Origin: Salipaludibacillus sp. CUR1
GTDB taxonomy: Bacteria > Bacillota > Bacilli > Bacillales > Salisediminibacteriaceae
Direction of reading: 5' to 3'
DNA length: 64,000 nucleotides
NCBI RefSeq assembly: GCF_021028955.1
Contig: NZ_JAIWPE010000020.1
Span: 90,401 to 154,400 of the forward strand
This document shows positions 1 through 8,130 of this stretch, one piece after another (the stretch's first letter is position 1; each line of letters opens with the position of its first letter). The notes below the pieces were generated by a model. It did not search any database. It saw only the letters and a program-made list of their open reading frames with translations, and was not told the DNA's origin. Made by a program: the position numbers and the translations under genes.

Positions 1-159
1 TAAAGCTTTTTCAAGCTGCTCATTACTCATGAACCCTTCTGTGTTATGGTTTGCTTTTCCAGGCAGAAACGGTCCGCCCGGTGTACTTGAACCGGCAACC
101 GGCAAAGCGAAAACAAGTAGTAATAATAATGTCAAAGCTGCAGTAAGTATTTTTTTCAT
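1..159 (-). CDS. Secreted protein, N-terminal part only (runs off the window)
   Basis: Fifty-three codons read leftward from an ATG at 159 that follows an AGGAGG about 7 bases upstream. The first 24 residues form a typical signal peptide: MKK, a leucine-rich core, then an AGS-type cleavage site. The mature start (STPGGPFLPGKANHN, then SNEQLEKAL) loosely resembles the start of the M14 carboxypeptidase at 30728-31771, where a similar linker precedes SNEDLIKEVE. A related secreted carboxypeptidase is therefore possible, but no catalytic residue lies in the window. The product is exported; its function is unknown. Confidence 0.6.
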   Translation of the reverse strand, partial: MKKILTAALTLLLLLVFALPVAGSSTPGGPFLPGKANHNTEGFMSNEQLEKAL

Positions 160-537
160 CTAACTCCTCCTTGGTTTAAAAATTCGGTGTCCAGCCGTCA
201 TCTCGCAAACTCGAAACAGGCCTGTCCACAAAAAAACGCCTTTCGTTATGATATAAACTGCTAATCTAAACCTTTACCCCTCCTCCACTTGAAAAAAGTC
301 TTAATATTAAAAATATTATATGAATAATAACTCTTTAGCAATACGGACAAAATGACGCATCGCCTTCCATACCAGTAATAAAGTCCTTCAAAAGCAGGCT
401 GCAACTACCCGCTTCTATTCGCAGCGCTCTTTCAGGTTACTAAATGGGGGAAAATTGAAAATAAATCAATCATTTATATATTTTATGGAATGGATGGAAG
501 GAGGTTATTAAGTTATTGTCTATAAGAAGTTATACGG
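160..537. other. Intergenic stretch, no gene seen
   Basis: This AT-rich stretch lies upstream of the secreted-protein start and presumably holds its promoter. I see no open frame with a ribosome site and no strong hairpin. It runs into the decayed repeat described next. Confidence 0.5.
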
Positions 538-629
538 TCAGTTAAAACCAGTTTTTGGTGATTTGCAGAAGTTGGAAGGGTGAATTCCAATAGTGGGTTG
601 TTGAAAAAATTTATTCATTATCCACTGTG

Positions 630-860
630 AGGTAAGAAAACAGGTGGGAACATCCACCTCTAAAAAAGAGGCTCGAGCAAAACTAAAGACAAGTTTGTAA
701 AAGACGAACAATAATGTTGATTGAAGGACAGAAGGTGGCGACGTCGCAGGGATTAAGCGCAGGCTGAAGATCCAATTCAACGAAGCTCCAGGCTGAGTTG
801 AATTTAGCTGAAGACAAGCCCCCGGGCAAGCGTCCACCTGGCGGACTGAAATCACTACTT
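630..860. repeat. Decayed Bacillaceae-type dispersed intergenic repeat
   Basis: The segment ends in an AAGCGTCC...GGACTGAAATC motif and contains CAGGCTGAAGATCC. From memory, these resemble a dispersed intergenic repeat common in Bacillaceae whose copies end in AAAGCGTCC...GAAATCAAC. The 112-codon frame on the minus strand across it begins inside a terminator hairpin and has no ribosome site, so I read this as repeat rather than gene. A short related string, GAAGACAAGCCCC, recurs near 9388. The family assignment is recollection, not a search result. Confidence 0.4.
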
Positions 861-869
861 TTCCTAAAA

Positions 870-905
870 AGAACACCCGAACAAAATTTTCGGATGTTCT
901 TTTTG
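870..905. terminator. Bidirectional rho-independent terminator
   Basis: AGAACACCCGA (870-880) pairs with TCGGATGTTCT (890-900) with one mismatch. A T run follows on the plus strand and another on the minus strand. It sits 60 bases past the stop of the ATP-grasp gene and probably ends that transcript. Confidence 0.75.
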
Positions 906-965
906 GTTATTAATCTTTTGTCCCTGTCTCCAGCGTTTATCTAAGCAAATGATAAAAATAGGACC

Positions 966-2474
966 CTACTTATTAACCAACTTAAGAACAGAGCGGAAAA
1001 GCTGAGTGTAGCGCCAGCTTTTACTTTGGATGGTTCTTTTGTATTTGAGCTTTACAGAGCTGAGCTCAGCCTTTTTATTTCTTAGCGTGTCTTTTTTAGC
1101 TTTTAGTTCAGTCTTTTTATCTTTCAGCTCATTCTTTTTCGCTTTTAGTTCCTTTTCTCTCGCTTCGAGTTCATCATTTCTCGACTTAAGAATGTCTTCT
1201 TTCGTTTTTAAAGCCGACTTAATCTTTTTGTTTTCTTCTATTAAACCAGCATTTTGTTTTTGGGCTTGGGTTAATTCTTCATTTAGCTGTTTTTCTCTAT
1301 TGACCCTTTCCTCTTCCAACTTTCTGTCAGCCCTTCTTCGATCTTTTAACATCAAAACAGGCTCACTTTTTTCATGTTGAGTTCTTACATAATGGAGTAC
1401 TTCGTCCGTCAAATCTCCGAAGAACGGCTTTTGAGCTGCCAATTGATAAAAAGGTGCGGTTCCGGCGAAGTTGGGTTCTAAAAAGACAGGTTTACCATCA
1501 GCCCCCATAGCAATATCCCATGAGATAATATTGTGAGGCAGAATATTTTTATGGCAATCTTTAACAAACTGTTTATATTCATCAAAATTAGGAATAGGCT
1601 CAAGATCAGCAAAGCAAAAACCAGTGGTCGGATGATGAGTATACAGCTGACCATGCTTACTGATGGCAGTCTTAAAAAACTTTCCTGATTCATCTATCCC
1701 TACGCGAATTCCATCAGCACCATCACTTGCTCCCGCGTTATCTCTGATATCATTATCACTGCCAAATCGGGCAAAAGCCAATAAATACCTTATTTCATTT
1801 TTCCACCTGAATGTGACCATACGTAAAGTATTGACAGAAGCCGGGTGAGGAGCAGCCAGAATGGAATGCTGCTGTATAGCTTCCTGGATTAAAAAGTTTT
1901 CCATGTATAAATCAACTAATTCGTTAAAAGTAATAAGCTCTCCATCGAGATAAATTGTCTTATCCTTTACGGTGAGTTTTGCGACTCCATTTCCATTGTT
2001 TGACCTGCTTGGTTTTATAATTAAATCCGTTTCACTGGTTACTATTTTTTTCCTGGCGGTCTCTATATTAATGCTGTTATGATCCGCATCAAAGTAATTC
2101 CCGTTTATATTTTTAACGAGAGTTTCAGGCGACCGCGGCGGATCAACAATAATATCGTAAAGGTTTTTGTCCTTATAAAAGACAGACATATCGTAATCAT
2201 TAAATACGGGAAGGATTTCCGTTCTCATGACTTTTCCCGGTATTAACCTCTTGTCTTTTCTTCCAGTCAAATTCATAAAAGCTGTAGGTAAAGCAGGATC
2301 AATCGTTTTATCATAATGGCTTGTCCAATAGTCATCTACTTCCTGAATAAAACTTTTATCGACATTATCTAACAAACCGCCATCCAGCCATTGGCGAAAA
2401 TGGGTGGCAGTCGTTTTCATCCCTGCCTCCTTATATACGGTTAGATCTTTAGGCTTAGTTTCTATATTCTGCAA
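966..2474 (-). CDS. Sugar-transfer-associated ATP-grasp protein with C-terminal coiled coil
   Basis: This 502-residue protein starts at TTG, 6 bases after AGGGGGT. Residues about 100-370 resemble the sugar-transfer-associated ATP-grasp fold: DLIIKPSRSNNGNGV for nucleotide binding, then ASVNTLRMVTFRW, and WDIAMGADGKPVFLEPN for the metal-binding end. Such enzymes are thought to ligate a carboxylate to an amine during surface-glycan decoration. Residues about 385-480 are a Lys/Glu-rich coiled coil of repeated KxxELKxKK units. The end, SKSWRYTQLFRSVLKL, is a tail I associate with surface-polysaccharide glycosyltransferases. It is monocistronic as far as can be seen, and could be an outlier of the polysaccharide locus at 10-24 kb. 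The acceptor is unknown. Confidence 0.75.
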   Translation of the reverse strand: MQNIETKPKDLTVYKEAGMKTTATHFRQWLDGGLLDNVDKSFIQEVDDYWTSHYDKTIDPALPTAFMNLTGRKDKRLIPGKVMRTEILPVFNDYDMSVFYKDKNLYDIIVDPPRSPETLVKNINGNYFDADHNSINIETARKKIVTSETDLIIKPSRSNNGNGVAKLTVKDKTIYLDGELITFNELVDLYMENFLIQEAIQQHSILAAPHPASVNTLRMVTFRWKNEIRYLLAFARFGSDNDIRDNAGASDGADGIRVGIDESGKFFKTAISKHGQLYTHHPTTGFCFADLEPIPNFDEYKQFVKDCHKNILPHNIISWDIAMGADGKPVFLEPNFAGTAPFYQLAAQKPFFGDLTDEVLHYVRTQHEKSEPVLMLKDRRRADRKLEEERVNREKQLNEELTQAQKQNAGLIEENKKIKSALKTKEDILKSRNDELEAREKELKAKKNELKDKKTELKAKKDTLRNKKAELSSVKLKYKRTIQSKSWRYTQLFRSVLKLVNK

Positions 2475-2657
2475 GTCGCTACCCCCTAAATTTTATCTTC
2501 AACCATTTTCAATGAAAATACATTGAATTTCAAGAAACCAAGGGATAAAATTAGAGACTTTCCCATTAAAACCATCCCTTCATCCTCTCACTCTTAATCT
2601 CGCCTGTTCTCCCATTAAAATCTATTAGTTTTAAGCATTGGCCCTTCACCTGCCCCT

Positions 2658-2700
2658 AAAAAAACTGCCCGCGTTATGAGCAGGCTCATCCAGCGGGCAG
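2658..2700 (-). terminator. Rho-independent terminator of the HAD gene
   Basis: CTGCCCGC (2665-2672) and GCGGGCAG (2693-2700) form an 8-bp stem with an inner ATGAG/CTCAT helix. On the minus strand a run of seven T follows (2658-2664). It lies just beyond the HAD stop codon. Confidence 0.85.
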
Positions 2701-2706
2701 GTGTTA

Positions 2707-3552
2707 TTAATCCTGTTTATATTGAGTTAAAAAATGATATAGGCCATTTTCTTCGTTTGAATAATCCGTAATATTATTAATTTCTTCTTTGACCTCATCA
2801 CTGCCGTTTTTCATTACAGCGGGAATGCCGGCCAACCGCAGCAAAGGCAGATCATTATTTGCATCACCCACAGCAATAAGATGCTCGCTGTCAATTTCAT
2901 AATAATCAAGTAACTGCTGCACTCCGGTTCCTTTATTGACTCCCCCTGCCATCACTTCCACGTTATGCTGGGAGGATGAAGAGGTGGAAAACTGGTAGTC
3001 TTGCTTTAATTCTTCCAGATGCTTTTTCCACTGTTTTATTTTATCCTGGGATTTACTGAAAAAATAGATCTTTAGAATTTTCGCTTCCTGGTAAGTGTGT
3101 ATCCATTGAATCTTTGACTTAACAGCTTCCTTGCGGGATTTAGCTTCATGTTCCTCAACGGTTGTGTCTTCCGGAAAATCCACTTCTTCCCTTAATATTT
3201 CTTTATCTTTTTCATAAGCAAATCTGGTTCCCTCACTGGGATGAATTTCGTAATAAAGACCTAAGTTTCTGCACTTATCTGCTAACAAATTTACCAGGTC
3301 TGCTTCAACTTCATGCTCAGTGAGAAGCTGGTTGTTTGCTTCAATAACCATTCCGTTTCCGCCCACAATGCCATCCGGAACAAGAGCATCCGGCAGAACA
3401 TCATTCACCTCTTTTAACGTTCTGCCGGTAGCAAGAAACAAACGGACTCCTTTCTCCCTAAATGAAGTCAGTAAATGAATCAGTTCTTCACCGATTTCGT
3501 GGTGTGGATCCAGTAACGTTCCGTCCATATCTAACGCGATTGCCTTAATCAT
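2707..3552 (-). CDS. Cof-type HAD-IIB phosphatase
   Basis: This 281-residue haloacid-dehalogenase phosphatase has motif I LDMDGTLLD at residues 7-15 (nucleophile Asp8, acid/base Asp10), motif II FLATGR and motif III/IV GDANNDLPLL near the C-terminus. The IIB-type cap domain lies between. The length is usual for Cof/YwpJ/YkrA-type cytosolic sugar- or cofactor-phosphate phosphatases. The longer frame from 3561 starts with a GTG inside the ribosome site AGAAGGTGA, so I take the ATG at 3552. It follows the PTS operon and the transketolase remnant on the same strand and may once have belonged to that sugar-phosphate pathway. The substrate cannot be read from sequence. Confidence 0.88.
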   Translation of the reverse strand: MIKAIALDMDGTLLDPHHEIGEELIHLLTSFREKGVRLFLATGRTLKEVNDVLPDALVPDGIVGGNGMVIEANNQLLTEHEVEADLVNLLADKCRNLGLYYEIHPSEGTRFAYEKDKEILREEVDFPEDTTVEEHEAKSRKEAVKSKIQWIHTYQEAKILKIYFFSKSQDKIKQWKKHLEELKQDYQFSTSSSSQHNVEVMAGGVNKGTGVQQLLDYYEIDSEHLIAVGDANNDLPLLRLAGIPAVMKNGSDEVKEEINNITDYSNEENGLYHFLTQYKQD

Positions 3553-3603
3553 AACGATCACCTTCTAATAATTTTGCTAATCTAAAGTTTAATTTCCCAG
3601 CAC

Positions 3604-3762
3604 TTAACCCGTGATAATCTTACTGATCAGCATATCATAATACAGAACAACTAAAACATCGGCGGCCGATAATGGTCCGCCGATGTTTCCTTGTTTCTGA
3701 GTGTAAACTGTCCGGAGTATGCCCTTCCTGATTTCTCTTGCTGTCTCCTGCAAGTCTGTCAT
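3604..3762 (-). pseudogene. Transketolase N-terminal remnant at the end of the PTS operon
   Basis: A 52-codon frame starts at ATG 3762, with AGGAGG 6 bases upstream and only 17 bases past the IIC stop. Its protein, including REIRKGILRTVY, GNIGGPLSAADVLVVLYYDML, matches the N-terminus of transketolase. There the motif GHIGGSLSAADIL contributes a histidine to the thiamine-diphosphate site. Here that His is Asn and the frame stops at residue 52, against about 270 for an N-terminal transketolase subunit. Related Firmicute PTS operons often end in split transketolase genes, so this is best read as a deletion relic. It could still be translated as a small peptide. Confidence 0.75.
3655..3687 (-). 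terminator. Perfect 11-bp hairpin, probable operon terminator
   Basis: AACATCGGCGG (3655-3665) pairs perfectly with CCGCCGATGTT (3677-3687) around an 11-base loop. On the minus strand TTTTAG follows, a weak T run. The hairpin lies inside the transketolase remnant (over its GGP...AADV codons), so it may have been selected as a terminator after the gene was lost. Confidence 0.5.
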
Positions 3763-3779
3763 CACGGGCCTCCTAACTA

Positions 3780-5045
3780 TTAACTGAATAAATTAGCTAA
3801 GAATCCAATCAGTATACCTATGACTCCAAAGTCTGAATCTCCAAACGTGGTATTTTCAAACCCGAGTGTACCTAATACAGGAAGCAGCAATGCCGGGATG
3901 AAACTGATTATCACACCGTTGGTGAAACCACCCGCCGCGGCTCCAATCTTACCTCCTGTCGCATTTCCGAATACCCCTGCACCTGCTCCTGTAAAGAAGT
4001 GGGGAACAAGACCAGGGATAATGAGAGCTAAATTAAAGATGCCAAGGAAGAACATGCTGATGACACCGCCGATAAAACTGCTCAAGAACCCGATAATAAC
4101 TGCCGTAGGGGCATAAGGGTAAATAATCGGAACGTCCAAAGCTGGTTTTGCACCAGGTACAAGTTTTTCAGCAATCCCTTTAAACGCTGGTACAATCTCA
4201 GTAAGGATCATTCTAACCCCGGCCATAATGATACTGAAACCGGCTGCAAATGTAATCCCTTGCATAATACCGAACATGATATAGTTCTGGTCGCCGGCAT
4301 AAGTGCTTACCACTTCAGGCCCTGCCACTAAAACGAGAATCAGGAACATAATAACCATAGTGAGCGCCGTGGCAATTAAGGAATCCCTTAAAAAGGACCA
4401 TTGATCAGGAATTTTAATGTCTTCTGACGAGTCCTTCTCATTTCCTACCGCCTTACCGACGAGCCCGGCAGATACATACCCGATCGTTCCAAAGTGCCCC
4501 ATCGCGATCTCATTGCCGCCAGTGACCTTTTTCATAAACGGCTGTGCCAGTGCAGGCATGATAACCATCACAGCCCCAAGGATCACAGAACCTGTGACCA
4601 CTAACGTAATGCCGCGCATGCCGGACGTTGCTAGAACTGCAGACAGCAGGGCAGCCATGAAGAAAGTATGATGACCCGTTAAGAAAATATATTTAAGCGG
4701 TGTGAATCTGGCGAATAGAATATTTGCCAGAAAACCAAAACCCATAATAAGAGCTGTTTCGGTACCAAGTGTCTGCTGTGCAAGTGCCACAATCGCTTCA
4801 TTATTCGGGATGACCCCCTGGATGTTAAAAGCATCCTGAATGATCCCGCCGAGTGAATCGAGCGATCCTACAATAACGCCTGCCCCAGCGCCGAGAATGA
4901 CGAAACCAATGATACTTTTAGACGTACCGGAAAAGATTTTTGCAAACTTTGCTCTTTGCAGAATTAACCCGATCATGACGATTAAACCGACGAGCACTTC
5001 CGGAAGACTTAGTATCTCATTCATCAAAAATTCGAAAAAACCCAT
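3780..5045 (-). CDS. ulaA: PTS ascorbate-type permease, component IIC
   Basis: This 421-residue polytopic membrane protein belongs to the UlaA/SgaT family. It shows the family's N-terminal helices (EVLVGLIVMIGLILQ), the segment SKSIIGFVILGAGAGVIVGSL, the TGHHTFFMAALL region and glycine-rich helices up to FTGAGAGVFGNATGG. In E. coli UlaA imports L-ascorbate while it is phosphorylated to L-ascorbate 6-phosphate. The substrate here may differ, because none of the ascorbate-degrading genes (ulaG, D, E, F) is nearby. It starts at ATG after AGGAG and is the last intact gene of a regulator-IIA-IIB-IIC operon. Confidence 0.92.
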   Translation of the reverse strand: MGFFEFLMNEILSLPEVLVGLIVMIGLILQRAKFAKIFSGTSKSIIGFVILGAGAGVIVGSLDSLGGIIQDAFNIQGVIPNNEAIVALAQQTLGTETALIMGFGFLANILFARFTPLKYIFLTGHHTFFMAALLSAVLATSGMRGITLVVTGSVILGAVMVIMPALAQPFMKKVTGGNEIAMGHFGTIGYVSAGLVGKAVGNEKDSSEDIKIPDQWSFLRDSLIATALTMVIMFLILVLVAGPEVVSTYAGDQNYIMFGIMQGITFAAGFSIIMAGVRMILTEIVPAFKGIAEKLVPGAKPALDVPIIYPYAPTAVIIGFLSSFIGGVISMFFLGIFNLALIIPGLVPHFFTGAGAGVFGNATGGKIGAAAGGFTNGVIISFIPALLLPVLGTLGFENTTFGDSDFGVIGILIGFLANLFS

Positions 5046-5065
5046 TTATCTTCACTCCTGCCTAA

Positions 5066-5338
5066 TTATTTTGAATCCAGAAATTCACCGATCGCTTTTT
5101 CAACTTCAACCTCACTGGCCATATTCATTACTGCTTTTACTGGTGCCGGACCGCCTTCAAGTTGTGAAGCAAACTCATTATTTGTTAAAATTAAGTCCGC
5201 TTGAGTACCGGAAGCGGTCCCAATATCGGTTGCTTCTGCTTCCGCATTCAGCCCTTTCTTCTGAATCACTTTCTCAACAGTCATCTTTAACATTAAACTT
5301 GAACCAAATCCCATTCCGCATACACATAAAATTTTCAT
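5066..5338 (-). CDS. ulaB: PTS ascorbate-type component IIB
   Basis: This 90-residue cytosolic phosphocarrier begins MKILCVCGMGFGSS. By family analogy Cys7, just before GMGFGSS, carries the phosphoryl group from IIA to the incoming sugar; Cys5 is an extra cysteine. The length is normal for UlaB/SgaB. AGGAGG precedes the ATG, 20 bases separate it from iic and 20 from the IIA stop, so it is co-transcribed and probably co-assembled with IIC. Confidence 0.92.
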   Translation of the reverse strand: MKILCVCGMGFGSSLMLKMTVEKVIQKKGLNAEAEATDIGTASGTQADLILTNNEFASQLEGGPAPVKAVMNMASEVEVEKAIGEFLDSK

Positions 5339-5357
5339 TTTGTTTCCTCCTAATTAA

Positions 5358-5822
5358 TTAATTTTTTGAATAAAATTCATTAATAATATCGTTTGTTTCT
5401 TCCTGTGATTCTGTCTCTAACAACCGGTTAATAAACTTTTCGTCTTCTATCCAGCTGGATATGCCTTTTAAAAAGTTAAGGTGGGTTTCTGAATCTGTCG
5501 CTGCCAGGCAAATAAATAATCTCGCTGTGTCAGATTTATTATCAGTTCCTGCCGGAAATTCCACATCTTTTTTAAACACGGTTAAGGCAATTCCGCGTTC
5601 ATTTACTCCCGCTTCAGGCCTGGCATGAGGCAGGGCCACATTAGGCGCGATCAGGATATAAGGTCCTAAATTATCAATATTATCTATCATGGCTTGAATA
5701 TAATTCTCCGTGATCTTGCCCTGCTTCAGTAACGGCTCGGCACTCACCTTAATAGCTTCTCTCCAGTCAGTCACCTCCTCTTGCCATTGAATACATGATT
5801 TGTCTAATTTAACGTCACTCAC
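5358..5822 (-). CDS. ulaC: PTS component IIA, mannitol/fructose-type fold
   Basis: This 154-residue EIIA-2 family phosphocarrier has the active site NVALPHARPEAGV; the histidine (His66 from the chosen start) accepts phosphate from HPr. An upstream TTG at 5840 gives 160 residues but would overlap the regulator gene. The GTG at 5822 lies one base after the regulator stop codon, with GAGGTG 6 bases upstream, which fits translational coupling, so I prefer it. It passes phosphate to IIB. The same histidine relay probably also phosphorylates the regulator encoded upstream. Confidence 0.88.
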   Translation of the reverse strand: MSDVKLDKSCIQWQEEVTDWREAIKVSAEPLLKQGKITENYIQAMIDNIDNLGPYILIAPNVALPHARPEAGVNERGIALTVFKKDVEFPAGTDNKSDTARLFICLAATDSETHLNFLKGISSWIEDEKFINRLLETESQEETNDIINEFYSKN

Positions 5823-5823
5823 T

Positions 5824-7713
5824 CTAATCACCTCGTCCAATCAATTTTGACCAGTGTAAAATTTCATCTACCCTGTCTTTATTCATAAGAAGCTGATGCA
5901 AATACTGTAATTGGGGAATGTGGGCCTGTTTATCAGGCGTCGCCATAAACAGCACAGCATAAGAATGCAGCTTGTCCCCTTTTACAAACGGTTTTTTCAA
6001 TTGAACCAGACTGAACCCTGGCTTCATCACATTGGTGGAATCTGTATGAATAAACAATAATCCCGGGATGAGTTCATACAAATATTCCTTCTCGAAAACT
6101 GTGCGCTTAATATCATCTATGAAGTATGCGTTTACAAGATTGGCCTGCTGCAGCAAGGAAACACCTAAATCAAGAACAGGTTGTAAATTGTCCGTGGCGG
6201 CTTCTTCATATACTGCAATTCTTTCAGGAGGAATTAAAGCATGAATAGATTTATGACTTTCCTCTATCAGCCTGGTCCCGTTTTTTCTGGCTGTATTTCC
6301 TATGAAATGCTCCAGTTTTTTTATGTCATCAGCCGTCATTATTGGTTTTACTGTGACATAAGGGTACGGAGTGTCATGCAGCGAGACTGAAGAGACTATA
6401 AAATCAGGTTTTTCCCAATCTTTCACATGCTTCAGTTCCGATATGGCCATTGTTTTTTTGACCTCAATTTGAGGAAAGTGTTTCATTATTGTCACTGTTA
6501 ATAGCCGGCTTGCCGCAAGACCGCCCGGGCACACGACCCAAATGGGATACCGTTCATTTTCAAATGACGCTTTTTCGTAAATAAAAGCCAGGCAGATCGC
6601 CATAGGCGTCATACTGTCCATTCGCAGTGTCTCTACCGGCATGATCTCGTCTGATAAGACTTCCCACAGGTGGAAAATAATAAAAGGATACTGCTCTTCC
6701 ACCTTTTTCTTTAAGGGATGGATAAAAATGATGTCATGCTCTTTTGCAATTATGAAAGATTCCCATTCCCTGTAAATCTCCTCCAGCTGGTCTTCACTAA
6801 ATTCAGCAAGTCCGATCCGCGTACTCATTTTGTCCGTAAAAGTTAAAAACAATTCATCTTTTTGCCAAACTATTTGACCCGTGTTATAAACCCCTCCTGT
6901 TGCCCGCAAATATAAATAGGCAAATATCATCTCGTCTTCAAGAAAATGAGTCTCGAATGCAGCACATAACTCTCTCCATAACTCTGAGAACCAGTTTTCA
7001 ACGGTTACACCTTTGCTTTTCTCTTCTTTCAAAAAATGGCCTGACCGAACCCTTTGCAATTGCAGCGTCCAAACTCTGAAACAAGAGGAAAGATTGCCTC
7101 TTCTATACAGTCTTTCTTCCAACACAGAGAAACTTTTATCAATATCATTTAATGAGAAATGTGACCAGTTTAAATTAGGAATTGGATTGACAGTGTCCCA
7201 TGCTTCTTCAAGTTTTTCGATAACGCTCAGGAGAGCAAGACGCTTATGCCTCTCTTCACCTTTTAATCTGAAACCTTTGCTGCCTCTTTCTAATAAAAGA
7301 TGAAACTGTCCAGCCCATTGTTCTACTTTCTCCATTTGCTGCAATATGGTTGCTTTACTAACGTCAAGTTCTTCTGCAATTTGCCTGAGACTTTGCCAGT
7401 CTTCCTGAATAATAAGTTCATGAATGATTAATAAAAATCGTTCGTCGACAGATATTGAACGGCCATAAAAGTTGAGTGCCTCATATATTTTTTTGAGTTG
7501 TGCATTGTCAGGAGATGACTTCAGTTCCCATACACCGCGGCCTGAAACGTGATCCAGATCAACACTCTGCTCCTTTAACCAACCCGAAATAATCTCAAGA
7601 TCGTATCTTAATGTCCTTTCACTTACTCCAAACATGTCTTCCACATCTTTGATTTTGAACTGAGTGTTTCCATTAAGAATCATTTGGACGAGCTGACGTC
7701 TTCGGGCGTTCAT
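5824..7713 (-). CDS. PRD-containing PTS operon regulator (MtlR/UlaR-like)
   Basis: This 629-residue regulator has an N-terminal winged helix (RRRQLVQMILNGNTQFKIKDVEDMFGVSERTLRYDLEII) and a second HTH near residue 115 (ISKATILQQM-like). Two PTS-regulation domains lie roughly at 165-385, followed by an EIIB-like segment around IWVVCPGGLAASRLL and an EIIA-like C-terminus with GLLFIHTDS in place of the phospho-His loop. Such proteins bind DNA (unlike BglG, which binds RNA) and are tuned by PTS phosphorylation. The frame could begin at GTG 7722, but that GTG lies in the ribosome site GGAAGGAGGT; ATG 7713 is spaced correctly. It is the first gene of the PTS operon. Confidence 0.88.
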   Translation of the reverse strand: MNARRRQLVQMILNGNTQFKIKDVEDMFGVSERTLRYDLEIISGWLKEQSVDLDHVSGRGVWELKSSPDNAQLKKIYEALNFYGRSISVDERFLLIIHELIIQEDWQSLRQIAEELDVSKATILQQMEKVEQWAGQFHLLLERGSKGFRLKGEERHKRLALLSVIEKLEEAWDTVNPIPNLNWSHFSLNDIDKSFSVLEERLYRRGNLSSCFRVWTLQLQRVRSGHFLKEEKSKGVTVENWFSELWRELCAAFETHFLEDEMIFAYLYLRATGGVYNTGQIVWQKDELFLTFTDKMSTRIGLAEFSEDQLEEIYREWESFIIAKEHDIIFIHPLKKKVEEQYPFIIFHLWEVLSDEIMPVETLRMDSMTPMAICLAFIYEKASFENERYPIWVVCPGGLAASRLLTVTIMKHFPQIEVKKTMAISELKHVKDWEKPDFIVSSVSLHDTPYPYVTVKPIMTADDIKKLEHFIGNTARKNGTRLIEESHKSIHALIPPERIAVYEEAATDNLQPVLDLGVSLLQQANLVNAYFIDDIKRTVFEKEYLYELIPGLLFIHTDSTNVMKPGFSLVQLKKPFVKGDKLHSYAVLFMATPDKQAHIPQLQYLHQLLMNKDRVDEILHWSKLIGRGD

Positions 7714-7738
7714 TATCTGCACCTCCTTCCTGAATTTA

Positions 7739-7778
7739 ATTATATAAAGTTGTTCTGTATTTTTGAATACGCTTACAT
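7739..7778 (-). promoter_or_regulatory. PTS operon promoter with overlapping cre (CcpA) site
   Basis: On the minus strand TTCAAA (7767-7762) and TATAAT (7744-7739) are 17 bases apart. The 15-mer ATGTAAGCGTATTCA (7778-7764) fits the cre consensus WTGNAANCGNWNNCW at every position and overlaps the -35 box. This predicts repression of the PTS operon by CcpA when preferred sugars are present. Confidence 0.75.
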
Positions 7779-8070
7779 TATGGTTTTATTCAGAATTGTT
7801 TGAACCAAAATAAACGATGGGAAGTCCTCCTATTTTTCTAAAAATATGGGAGCCGAGCGGTTAGAGGTAAGTATTTGTCGAGTCAAAGATTGTTATTCAC
7901 TGCTGAAAAAAAGAAAAAGCAGCTAATAAATATAAGATCGATTTACATTCTTATAACAACGGAAGTCGCTAATGACTTTTTAAACGAGCCACTCATCACA
8001 TCTTTCCTGGCCGATAGAAAAAAATAATGAAAACTTCACAAAAACCTCAAATTTTTCATATATTGTCAAC

Positions 8071-8098
8071 TTGGAAACGTTAATAACTGCGTTATAAT
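8071..8098 (+). promoter_or_regulatory. Promoter of the CueP-family gene
   Basis: TTGGAA (8071-8076) and TATAAT (8093-8098) are 16 bases apart, with transcription expected near 8105. The ribosome site AAGGTGG is at 8114-8120. A near-match to cre (TTGGAAACGTTAATA, one mismatch) covers the -35 region. No copper-regulator operator was recognised. The rest of the 7780-8070 gap shows nothing I can name. Confidence 0.55.
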
Positions 8099-8130
8099 GT
8101 TCTTATAAGAGTCAAGGTGGTGAAAAGCAT

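Noticed and set aside
538..876. 112-codon minus-strand frame
   Set aside because: It starts inside a terminator hairpin, has no ribosome site and coincides with a decayed dispersed repeat.
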